In this document: positions 1-6,189 of the stretch, one piece after another | Numbering within the stretch: the first letter of the stretch is position 1 | Layout of the letters: each line of letters opens with the position of its first letter | Assembly: GCA_905233335.1 (NCBI GenBank) | Contig: CAJOED010000036.1 | Span: forward strand, 10,974-19,756 | Source of the DNA: an uncultured Synergistales bacterium | GTDB lineage: Bacteria; Synergistota; Synergistia; Synergistales; Aminobacteriaceae | Direction: 5' to 3' | Length of the DNA: 8,783 bases | Translations under genes and position numbers: made by a program | Notes under the pieces: model-generated | What the model saw: the letters and a program-made list of their open reading frames with translations, nothing else | What the model was told of the DNA's origin: nothing | The model's database searches: none

Positions 1-1383
1 AATCAGCTCTCAATCAGGGACGATTATGAGTCAGTTATCGTGAACACGGAAGAGGAACACGACAGAGCACAGGAACTCGAAGCAATGTCAAATTTTGCGC
101 TTGGGCAGAATGCGCTGGGATCACGCCCGATTACGTCAGTAGCGATGAGGCTCGGACAGTGCGCAAGGACGGTAGTAATACGTTATGACTACATAGAGAC
201 ACAGCCCCGTACAGTGAACGCTCAAAACCTGAAATTCACGCAGGATGCACTCGATGCACTCAGAGACAGCTCAAATGCATTCAGGGAGGAATACGGCGAC
301 TATTTCGTTTCGGGATACACATGGGGTTCAAGGTTACAGGCAGCAATAGCAGTTACGGCGAACGACTCCGGGACGGCGGAGAAAGTCTGCAACAACATCA
401 AGCAGATGATGGATAACGCAAAAGTCGGTCTTAATTACACGTCATACAAAAATGCGGCACTCTCTTACGGAGCAAGTATCGAGGTAGAGCAGATCTCCCT
501 TGCCGGCTCAATCATATCGAGGCAGACAATCAGCGGCGGACTTGATGCACTTGCGGCTACATTGAGGAGTTTTGCTACGGCACAACATAACAGAAGTGAG
601 TTCATGCCCCTGAAAGTTGCACTTACGCGCTTCCGTGAAGTTCCTGCGGCAAGAAACATCATACCGGTAACGCTTCCCGTAACAGTGAGCCACTTCAACG
701 CCGTAAAGGACATGAACAAGTCAATCTTCAGGACACGTTGCTACTACAATGCGCTGATGTCTATTCCCACGAGCAACCTTCGGGACGGCGCAACCCTCCG
801 CAACTCATGGCAGACGAAATTCAACAACCTAGTAAATGAAGTAAAGTTACAGGTGAATTATATCTGTGAGAGTGAGAGCAGAGCCAACAGCTACAGATCC
901 CGCTTTGACAGTATGCGCAAAGGGTTTCAGGCGTTGACAGAACGTTATGTGTTCTATCGGAGGCTGGTGAAGGAGCAGAATAACCAGTTCAGGGACACAG
1001 GCTGGTCAACCGACCACAACTACGAAGAAAGCAGGAGCGCGGGCTTCTACGATTACAATCAAAGTTCAATTGTGGCGGGCGATTACTGGACAAAAAATAG
1101 ACCCTGGAAATATTGGACATGGGATCACTCGTGGAAAATCGGAACATGGACAACGAACTTATCTTCTTCAGGCGGCTATGATTATCGTATTGCGTATCTT
1201 AAAGTCTGGTGGAAAGAAATGGAGGGCGGCCGGGGATCTGACCGTAATTATCCTTCAGTCGGCTCAAAGAACTCAGAATGGTTTTTTGAAGGTTCATACG
1301 ACAGGGGCGTTCATTTCGGCTATATGGACGTGCTGATATATATGCATCCTTCCAGCTATCCGTTTACAGGACTTCATGACTAG
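1..1383 (+). CDS. Partial protein of uncertain function, possibly MACPF-like pore-forming (3' end of gene)
   Basis: The reading frame is open from the first base to a TAG at 1381-1383, so the 5' end lies outside the window. A GTG at 40 could start it, but no Shine-Dalgarno sequence precedes it, so I treat the gene as partial (460 visible codons). The motif EEYGDYFVSGYTWG (about 289-330) resembles the 'YGTHF...G' signature of MACPF/perforin-like proteins, with Asp-Tyr in place of the usual Thr-His. The later MPLKVALTRF stretch (about 604-633) is like a segment that often follows in MACPF-like proteins. The last 130 residues are rich in Trp, Tyr, Gly and Ser and look like a beta-rich module. 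No transmembrane segment or catalytic motif is evident. The MACPF assignment is inference from motif resemblance only; a structural or phage-type protein cannot be excluded. The gene ends 18 bases before a strong terminator, so it is transcriptionally separate from the downstream genes. Confidence 0.6.
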   Translation, partial: NQLSIRDDYESVIVNTEEEHDRAQELEAMSNFALGQNALGSRPITSVAMRLGQCARTVVIRYDYIETQPRTVNAQNLKFTQDALDALRDSSNAFREEYGDYFVSGYTWGSRLQAAIAVTANDSGTAEKVCNNIKQMMDNAKVGLNYTSYKNAALSYGASIEVEQISLAGSIISRQTISGGLDALAATLRSFATAQHNRSEFMPLKVALTRFREVPAARNIIPVTLPVTVSHFNAVKDMNKSIFRTRCYYNALMSIPTSNLRDGATLRNSWQTKFNNLVNEVKLQVNYICESESRANSYRSRFDSMRKGFQALTERYVFYRRLVKEQNNQFRDTGWSTDHNYEESRSAGFYDYNQSSIVAGDYWTKNRPWKYWTWDHSWKIGTWTTNLSSSGGYDYRIAYLKVWWKEMEGGRGSDRNYPSVGSKNSEWFFEGSYDRGVHFGYMDVLIYMHPSSYPFTGLHD

Positions 1384-1401
1384 GGACGGGAAATAATTTT
1401 T

Positions 1402-1436
1402 CGGCGGCGGCGTTGGTGTCGTCGCTGAATTTTTTT
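1402..1436 (+). terminator. Intrinsic terminator after the first gene
   Basis: A 10-bp stem (1402-1411 with 1418-1427, including three G-U pairs) has a 6-base loop and is followed by AA and seven T residues (1430-1436). It lies 18 bases after the TAG of the upstream gene. It separates that gene from the peptide/protease pair downstream. Confidence 0.75.
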
Positions 1437-1459
1437 GCGCATAAAGTAAGGGTACGATA

Positions 1460-1567
1460 ATGAAGAAGTATGCGACGTTATTTCTCTCAATGACTGGCGG
1501 CTTGCTTCGTTCGGTGGACTTGTCGTTGCCGGAAAGCAAATATCCCTTTGTCGGACTTAGTGAATAG
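1460..1567 (+). CDS. Possible 35-residue small protein
   Basis: ATG at 1460 opens a 35-codon frame ending at TAG 1565-1567. It begins MKKYATLFLSMTGG and ends KYPFVGLSE. An AAGGG about 8 bases upstream could serve as a ribosome binding site. The N-terminus has a Lys-Lys followed by a short hydrophobic run, but it is too short for a convincing signal peptide. I do not recognise it. It runs over the likely -35 element of the next promoter and ends just before the -10 box, so it may be a chance frame in an intergenic region. Its evidence is much weaker than that for the peptide downstream. Confidence 0.25.
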   Translation: MKKYATLFLSMTGGLLRSVDLSLPESKYPFVGLSE

Positions 1568-1575
1568 CGTATAAT
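1547..1575 (+). promoter_or_regulatory. Sigma-70-type promoter for the peptide/protease pair
   Basis: A perfect TATAAT sits at 1570-1575. TTGTCG at 1548-1553 (spacer 16), or TTTGTC at 1547-1552 (spacer 17), can act as the -35 element. The start codon of the small peptide lies 35 bases after the -10 box, leaving room for a short leader. No other strong promoter is apparent between the upstream terminator and the peptide gene. Confidence 0.6.
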
Positions 1576-1609
1576 ATTATCATCACAACAAAGAAAGGCG
1601 GAATGTTTT

Positions 1610-1783
1610 ATGTCAGACACAGAGAAGAAAGCTCTTAATGAGCAGGAAGCGGAGAAACTCTCTCCCGAAGAAATGAAGCTCATTGCTGGCGGTAAGGGCG
1701 GCCCTGAATGGAAACATGGAGGTCCGGAGTGGAAAAAAGGCGGCGGCGGTCCTGAATGGCAGACAAAAAATCCCATCGCGTAA
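1610..1783 (+). CDS. Double-glycine leader peptide with Pro-Glu-Trp repeats (candidate bacteriocin/RiPP precursor)
   Basis: A 57-residue peptide with ATG at 1610, a purine-rich GAAAGGCGGA ribosome binding site 6-15 bases upstream, and TAA at 1781-1783. Residues 1-28 form an acidic, helical leader that ends LSPEEMKLIAGG, which fits the double-glycine leader pattern (L...E-hydrophobic...I-x-G-G) of class II bacteriocins and several RiPP precursors. Such leaders are normally cut after GG by a C39 peptidase/ABC transporter. The remaining 29 residues are three repeats of GGPEW with Lys, His, Gln and Thr between them, ending in NPIA. The core has no Cys and few Ser or Thr, which argues against a lanthipeptide or sactipeptide; Trp, Lys and Pro are the notable residues. 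The exported cysteine protease starts 4 bases after the stop, suggesting co-transcription and translational reinitiation. I do not recognise a named family. Bacteriocin, signalling peptide or protease partner are all possible. Confidence 0.75.
   Translation: MSDTEKKALNEQEAEKLSPEEMKLIAGGKGGPEWKHGGPEWKKGGGGPEWQTKNPIA
1697..1765 (+). repeat. Three GGPEW coding repeats in the peptide core
   Basis: Codons 30-36, 37-43 and 44-52 encode GGPEWKH, GGPEWKK and GGGGPEWQT. The first two repeats use different synonymous codons for Gly, Gly, Pro and Glu (GGC GGC CCT GAA against GGA GGT CCG GAG), so the repeat is better conserved in protein than in DNA. Confidence 0.8.
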
Positions 1784-1787
1784 TTCC

Positions 1788-4091
1788 ATGAAGAGAAAAA
1801 TTTTTTGCGCTGTAGTTTTTGCGGCGTTGTTCTGTGTTGAGGCTCATGCAGCATTCCTTCCCCCTATACCCTACAGGAGTGCTGCCTCCTTAGCCGTTAG
1901 TGCTGCTGAAGACTTGCCGAGTAAGTACGACCTCCGCGAACACAACAGAGTAACTCCCATACGCGCCCAAAGCCCCTGGGGAACTTGCTGGGCATATGCG
2001 GCGATTGCGGCCTGTGAGAGCAACTACCTCACGGATACCGGCGAAGACCCCGAAACCGTAGATTTCTCGGAGATGTTCCTCGTATGGTTCTCGCGCCTGA
2101 ATCAGGACAAAAGCTGGAACTTCAGCATGTACGACAGGAACAAGGCAAAACTCAAGCACATGGGCGATTACGGCATGGCTCTTGAGGAGGGAGCATACCC
2201 GAATATAGCGATTGCGTCGCTCGCACGTCTTGAAGGCCCCGTGAACGAGGAGACATTCCCATACTTGAGCAGAGAATATTTTGCCCGCAAAGGTTTCAAC
2301 GCCAGCAATCCACCGACACATGAAGAAGCAGAAAGTGCCGGGCTGATACCGTTTCGGACATCGACGCATGATGAGATTAAGTACTCCGACAAGACGAACG
2401 AAGCACGAAAAGACTTCTTTCTTGCCGACGCTATTTTTTCCGCAACTATAATTACCCCCTCAAGTTTTGCCAATCAGAACGCATTGTATGCCCTTGTGAA
2501 CAGTGTATATCCGGAGAAGCTGAAAAAGTTAATCATGGAATACGGCGCGGCTATGGTGGGCTATTATTCAGCAGAGAAGGTCGGAAAAAATTTCAGTCCC
2601 ATATACCATTCATACTATGACGACTCAAAGAACTGGAGAGCCAACCACGAAATTACGATAGTCGGCTGGGATGATGATTTTCCGAAAGAACATTTCGTGA
2701 TACAGCCGCCAAATAACGGAGCATGGCTTGCACGAAACAACTGGGGAAATTTCGCCGGTTCTGACGGTGGCTATGAGTGGATCTCGTACGAACAGCTGAT
2801 GGGCGACGGTACAGTGTGCCACCTCATTGAACGCCCCGAAGAGGTGCGCGTATACAGTTATGACCCGCTGGGCTGGTGCAACTCTTACACCTACAACGAG
2901 AAAGTAATTTACGGCGCAAACGTGTTCAAAGCCAAGAGCGATGGTGAATTGCTGACTGCAGTGAGCACATACACGACAAAGGACGATATGCAGCTTGACA
3001 TCAGCATTTACGACTTGGGTGCAAATTTTGAGGGCGGCAATCCGACATCAGGAACGCTCATTGCGCAGGAAAGCAGAACGATAGAAGACCCCGGCTATCA
3101 CAGTATAGGACTTTTGCATGAGGTTCCCCCGCTCAAACAGGGGCATTATTTCTCTGTCGTCATAAAGTACACCTGTAATGCTTCCTTTTTTGGCGAGAGC
3201 ATGGATGCAAGCGTACCGATAGAAGTTGCCATAAAAGGCTACTCGAACAATGCGGCAGTGTACGATCACGAGAGCTATTTTGCGGACATCGACGGCGTAG
3301 AGTGGACAGACGGCACAGATATGGTTGATGACTTTCACGGCGGAATACCCTACCACGTGAACGCATGCATAAAGGCATTCACGATTTGGTCAGCTGACGA
3401 AGTTCCCGACACAAGCGCGAAGACGATACAGGGACTTGCTGTAGAGGATTTTCGCGAGTCATACTACACCGAAATCAACACGACAGCTTCAAGCCCTGCA
3501 GGGAAAATCACGCTTTCACCTGAAGGCATAGCGGCAAATAGTGAAGTGCTCGTGTATCTTGCGGACAAGACAAGGACGTATGAGCCGATAAAGTACACTT
3601 CTACTACGGACGATGTCGACGAACTGTTCTCAAAAGGACTCAACGGGCCAAGCGAATGGGCTTTGGTGCCGGTGTACGAGGCAGGGTACAAGCCGGATGC
3701 GTTTTGGAACGATGAAGGCATAAATTACCCGGTGTACGGGCCGTTTGTTGTTACGTCGGACGGAAGCGGAAAAGTTACGGTTGATGTCGACGCATTGAAG
3801 TATTCGGACGGCAGGACTGGAAAAGTTCCGCAACGCTACTACACCGCATACATTGAGCCTGACGATGGAGCAACGAGCGAGATCGGAGTGTTTCAGCTCA
3901 CAGCCACTACAGGAAGCGCACCAGCAACACCTTCAACCGACAACAACGGATCAACTGACAACAACAGCACCGACAGCAACACTACAACTACCAGCAGCGG
4001 CGGCGGGAGTTCAGGAGGGTGTAATTCAGGAATATTCTGCGCTATTGCTTTGCTGTTAGTCCTCCGTCAACACAAAGAACTTGGCCGGTAA
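1788..4091 (+). CDS. Secreted C1A (papain-like) cysteine protease with lectin-like domain and Synergist-CTERM
   Basis: A 767-residue exported protease. The start at 1788 gives a clear signal peptide (MKRK, hydrophobic core, AHA cleavage site near residue 21). An in-frame ATG at 1683 would lie inside the upstream peptide gene and bury this signal. No Shine-Dalgarno is visible, so reinitiation after the peptide stop 4 bases upstream is likely. The C1A catalytic set is complete: Gln61 and Cys67 in QSPWGTCWAY, His287 in NHEITIVGWDDD and Asn317 in RNNWG. The catalytic domain starts around residue 43, so there is no room for the usual inhibitory propeptide. Residues about 355-570 look like the lectin-like domain often fused to such proteases, followed by a beta-rich region to about 715. 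A Thr/Asn/Ser linker leads to the GGCNSG motif (Cys745), a short hydrophobic segment and a basic tail, matching the Synergist-CTERM sorting signal. It probably acts at the cell surface. Substrate is unknown; the adjacent peptide is a candidate. Confidence 0.92.
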   Translation: MKRKIFCAVVFAALFCVEAHAAFLPPIPYRSAASLAVSAAEDLPSKYDLREHNRVTPIRAQSPWGTCWAYAAIAACESNYLTDTGEDPETVDFSEMFLVWFSRLNQDKSWNFSMYDRNKAKLKHMGDYGMALEEGAYPNIAIASLARLEGPVNEETFPYLSREYFARKGFNASNPPTHEEAESAGLIPFRTSTHDEIKYSDKTNEARKDFFLADAIFSATIITPSSFANQNALYALVNSVYPEKLKKLIMEYGAAMVGYYSAEKVGKNFSPIYHSYYDDSKNWRANHEITIVGWDDDFPKEHFVIQPPNNGAWLARNNWGNFAGSDGGYEWISYEQLMGDGTVCHLIERPEEVRVYSYDPLGWCNSYTYNEKVIYGANVFKAKSDGELLTAVSTYTTKDDMQLDISIYDLGANFEGGNPTSGTLIAQESRTIEDPGYHSIGLLHEVPPLKQGHYFSVVIKYTCNASFFGESMDASVPIEVAIKGYSNNAAVYDHESYFADIDGVEWTDGTDMVDDFHGGIPYHVNACIKAFTIWSADEVPDTSAKTIQGLAVEDFRESYYTEINTTASSPAGKITLSPEGIAANSEVLVYLADKTRTYEPIKYTSTTDDVDELFSKGLNGPSEWALVPVYEAGYKPDAFWNDEGINYPVYGPFVVTSDGSGKVTVDVDALKYSDGRTGKVPQRYYTAYIEPDDGATSEIGVFQLTATTGSAPATPSTDNNGSTDNNSTDSNTTTTSSGGGSSGGCNSGIFCAIALLLVLRQHKELGR

Positions 4092-4743
4092 CAAAATCAG
4101 AAGCGGGACTGCACAGAAACACAGCACATGCGGCTACGTCCTGCTTCTGTCCTATTCTCCCCAAAGGTATACGGTGAATTAACGCGTCATAAAAATTTTT
4201 GTCGTCAAGCTGGAAGGCGTTAATGTTCGTGCGGACGAATGTCGGGGCTATTGCGTTGACGTTGATGCTGTACTTTCCCCACTCACATGCTAATTGCTTT
4301 GTGTACATGTTGAGTGCTCCCTTGCTTGAACAGTAAGCGATGTAGTCCCGGTCAGTGCCGATTATGCTTTTCACGGACGATAAATTTACGATTTTCCCGG
4401 ACTTTTTCGGTATCATGAAGCGTTTTCCGACCTCGCGCGTTATTCTGTGCAGGGCGTGAATGTTGAGAGTCATAACGTCCATGAATGAAGCGTCGTCGTA
4501 GTCTTCAGCAGGAAGCAGAATATTTTTCCCGGCACAGTTCACGAGAATATCAACGTCATCAAGTCCATCAAGCATAGCTCTAACACTTTCCGGGTCGGTG
4601 ATGTCGCACTCGTGATGAGAGAAAGTCTTTACGTTTGCGCCGGACTCCCTGAATGCTTCTGCTATCTCTGCTCCGAGTCCGCCGGTGCCGCCCGTAATGA
4701 GAGCGTTTTTTCCGTCAAGCCTGAATAATTCGCCGTAACTCAT
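4042..4743 (-). CDS. Short-chain dehydrogenase/reductase (SDR)
   Basis: A classical NAD(P)-dependent SDR of 233 residues (family usual about 250). Visible motifs are the dinucleotide-binding TGGTGGLG (residues 17-24), NCAG (69-72, the NNAG position), the structural Asn94, the catalytic Ser in NLSS (122-123) and YxxxK (Tyr137, Lys141). The C-terminal VDGG is also typical. Resemblance is to gluconate 5-dehydrogenase/2-deoxy-gluconate dehydrogenase type SDRs, and SDRs also occur in flagellin sugar pathways, so the substrate is not assigned. Two adjacent ATGs are possible (4746 and 4743). The AGGAGG at 4751-4756 lies 4 bases from the first and 7 from the second, so I chose the second. The start overlaps the end of the M28 gene, implying translational coupling. 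The 3' end overlaps the convergent protease gene by 50 bases. Confidence 0.9.
   Translation of the reverse strand: MSYGELFRLDGKNALITGGTGGLGAEIAEAFRESGANVKTFSHHECDITDPESVRAMLDGLDDVDILVNCAGKNILLPAEDYDDASFMDVMTLNIHALHRITREVGKRFMIPKKSGKIVNLSSVKSIIGTDRDYIAYCSSKGALNMYTKQLACEWGKYSINVNAIAPTFVRTNINAFQLDDKNFYDALIHRIPLGRIGQKQDVAACAVFLCSPASDFVTGQVLCVDGGLTAKQ
4099..4148 (+). other. Inverted repeat just after the protease stop
   Basis: An 11-bp stem (4099-4109 with 4138-4148) with a 28-base loop starts 8 bases after the protease stop codon. One pair is G-U in the plus-strand RNA but would be a C-A mismatch in the minus-strand RNA, so it folds better in the protease transcript. There is no T-run, so it is not a standard intrinsic terminator. 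It lies inside the SDR coding region. Confidence 0.3.
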
Positions 4744-5497
4744 CATGAAACCTCCTGAAAATATTTTTCTGTGTGTATTCTGTCGTCATTGCGTCGTAAA
4801 GATAATCGTAGACTCTCTGCATTGCTTCCGGCTGTACGTATTCGGGGCTGTCCTTTGCGCCGTTGTGAATTGTCTGCGTAATCTCCATCTGCGAAATTAT
4901 CATGTCGAACTCCGGCGGCTGTCCCAAAAGTCTTTCACCGAATGACGCTAGAGCCTTCAAGTATTGCACGTCCCATTTGGGCACGATTGACACACTCAAT
5001 ACAGGCACATGATACTTTCTGTACATGACATCATCACCGGGCGGAAGATAGCGCACTAAGTGAGCGTTGTGTTTCGTGAGGAGTTCGGGAGAGGTGAAGT
5101 CCCTGAAGCCCTTACCCTTTGCGCACATCACGATACTATCACCGTAGCCGCACAAGTCGAGGTTGACTACGCGCTGTATGTCGTGTGTTTCGGCGTAGTG
5201 TTTCGCTCCCGTGTGGCCGGACTCTTCTCCGTCAGTCAGTACAAAGTCGGCGTGAACGTGTTTCGCAAGCTCTATCATGATGCAGACAGCCGCAAGATTA
5301 TCATTCGCGCCGTAAGAGTCCGGGAAGTTGTCGTAGTGTGCAGAAAACAGCACCCCTCCGCCCGTACCGAACGAGAAATTTACGCCGCCGCCGTAGTCGT
5401 CAGTGCTGAACGTCAAGCCCTCGTGAGAAAGTGCCCGGGTCAATGCGTCCCTGCGTTGTGTCTTGTCCCGGAAAGCTAAACCTGCAACATCAAGCAT
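4715..5497 (-). CDS. M28-family zinc metallopeptidase (aminopeptidase-like)
   Basis: A 260-residue protein with the ligand set of M28 co-catalytic di-zinc peptidases: His54 in SAHYDN, Asp66 in YGANDN as bridging ligand, Glu91 (general base) and Glu92 in TDGEESG, Asp114 in NLDLCGYGD and His211 in QTIHNG. No signal peptide or membrane segment is visible, so it is probably cytoplasmic. M28 enzymes remove N-terminal residues from peptides or act on related amide substrates; the actual substrate is not evident. The protein is short for the family and has only about 50 residues before the first ligand. The start at 5497 sits in a sequence that also ends a 27-codon upstream frame (overlap of 8 bases), and the region upstream contains decayed copies of this gene's own 5' end, so the start is less certain than usual. 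The stop lies 28 bases downstream of the SDR start. Confidence 0.88.
   Translation of the reverse strand: MLDVAGLAFRDKTQRRDALTRALSHEGLTFSTDDYGGGVNFSFGTGGGVLFSAHYDNFPDSYGANDNLAAVCIMIELAKHVHADFVLTDGEESGHTGAKHYAETHDIQRVVNLDLCGYGDSIVMCAKGKGFRDFTSPELLTKHNAHLVRYLPPGDDVMYRKYHVPVLSVSIVPKWDVQYLKALASFGERLLGQPPEFDMIISQMEITQTIHNGAKDSPEYVQPEAMQRVYDYLYDAMTTEYTQKNIFRRFHDELRRIIQA
4751..4756 (-). promoter_or_regulatory. Strong ribosome binding site for the SDR inside the M28 gene
   Basis: AGGAGG on the minus strand, embedded in the last codons of the M28 coding sequence. Its spacing (4 or 7 bases) favours the second of two adjacent Met codons as SDR start. Confidence 0.75.
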
Positions 5498-5685
5498 TTC
5501 TCTCTTGTGCAGTAATGCCTCGCGTTAAGGCTGTAACATCTAGCATTCGTACATAACGTAGTGCAAGGGTCATTGCGTCCCATCGCCCATTGATGTTCCG
5601 AAACACTAAGCACCGCTATATTGCCATCATGCGCAAGTGCACCCGTTATCATGCTCCATCATGCTAACGACGAAACCTCAAGCAT
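5498..5685 (-). pseudogene. Tandem decayed copies of the M28 gene 5' end
   Basis: This stretch between the YhcH-family gene and M28 reads on the minus strand as three remnants of the M28 N-terminus (MLDVAGLAFRDKTQRRDA, then LTRALSHEG). Copy 1 (from 5685) begins MLEVSSLA, has a stop, and continues in frame as ITGALAHDG. Copy 2 (from 5627) has a stop at its fourth codon and then reads LVFRNINGRWDAMTLAL. Copy 3 (from 5546) reads MLDVTALTRGITAQERNA and stops. At DNA level, 5561-5581 matches 5431-5451 in 18 of 21 bases, and 5531-5547 matches 5482-5498 in 15 of 17. The last part of copy 2 and copy 3 form a 27-codon frame (5490-5573) whose stop overlaps the M28 start. Reading it as decayed duplications is inference; no intact function is apparent. 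Confidence 0.6.
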
Positions 5686-6184
5686 TCACGCATGAAGCCA
5701 TCGGAACTTTGATTACTATCTTGCGTATCTTGGCCGGAACGTCATCAACAGCTATTGCCGGAACGTGAACATCCCAAGGGAAATACACCGCGAACGTCCC
5801 GACCTCAAGCGGAATAATGCCCTCACGAACTTTCTCGTTGTTCCTGTAGAACAGAATATCACGCGGAGTGTTCAGCAAGTCCTCGTCGACTGTGTTAGTG
5901 CCGTCGTCGTTGTAGTATGCTGCGTTTTCAGGCCCACCGTCAGCGAGAAACTGTACGTCGATATACTTTCTGTGAACTTCCGGGCGCAATGTTTCGCGTT
6001 TCTGTGTCGTGAGGTCGAGCACCTGCAAAATCATCGGTGTATTCTCCAGCGTAATATCAAACTTCCCCGGCTCATGATGTTTCAGGTCGGTATCACGCAA
6101 AAACTTCAACGCGGCAGAAAGTGGAGCGGGTAAAATTTTCGTCTGTGTGTCGAAAAACTCATTATTCACATTGCCATACAACAT
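5678..6184 (-). CDS. YhcH/YjgK/YiaL family protein (DUF386)
   Basis: A 168-residue protein matching the usual size of this cupin-like family, which is linked to sialic acid and other sugar metabolism (YhcH in the E. coli nan system; a role as sugar isomerase or anomerase has been proposed). Visible hallmarks are ETLRPEVHRKYIDVQFL (Glu69, His71, Asp76, Gln78, likely metal or ligand contacts), the PWDVHVPAI strand with His140, and the C-terminal KIRKIVIKV. I chose ATG at 6184: a GGGGG at 6195-6199 lies 10 bases upstream. A TTG at 6193 that overlaps the flagellin stop would be only 1 base from that site. The gene follows flagellin with 5 bases between stop and start, so it is likely co-transcribed with it. 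Its own stop overlaps a decayed copy of the M28 start by 8 bases. Confidence 0.88.
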   Translation of the reverse strand: MLYGNVNNEFFDTQTKILPAPLSAALKFLRDTDLKHHEPGKFDITLENTPMILQVLDLTTQKRETLRPEVHRKYIDVQFLADGGPENAAYYNDDGTNTVDEDLLNTPRDILFYRNNEKVREGIIPLEVGTFAVYFPWDVHVPAIAVDDVPAKIRKIVIKVPMASCVNA

Positions 6185-6189
6185 AACAA

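Noticed and set aside
40..42. GTG as the start of the first gene
   Set aside because: No Shine-Dalgarno precedes it and the frame is open to the window edge, so the gene more likely continues upstream.
1683..1787. Earlier ATG for the cysteine protease at 1683
   Set aside because: It lies inside the peptide gene in another frame, would add 35 low-complexity residues and would bury a clear Sec signal peptide that starts at 1788.
1294..1854. Minus-strand frame of 186 codons with Pro-rich repeats
   Set aside because: It is antisense to the end of the first gene, the terminator and the GG-leader peptide; its proline-rich repeats are the shadow of the peptide's Gly/Pro repeats.
5060..5479. Plus-strand frame of 139 codons opposite the M28 gene
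   Set aside because: It is fully antisense to a gene with a complete M28 ligand set and has no recognisable motif.
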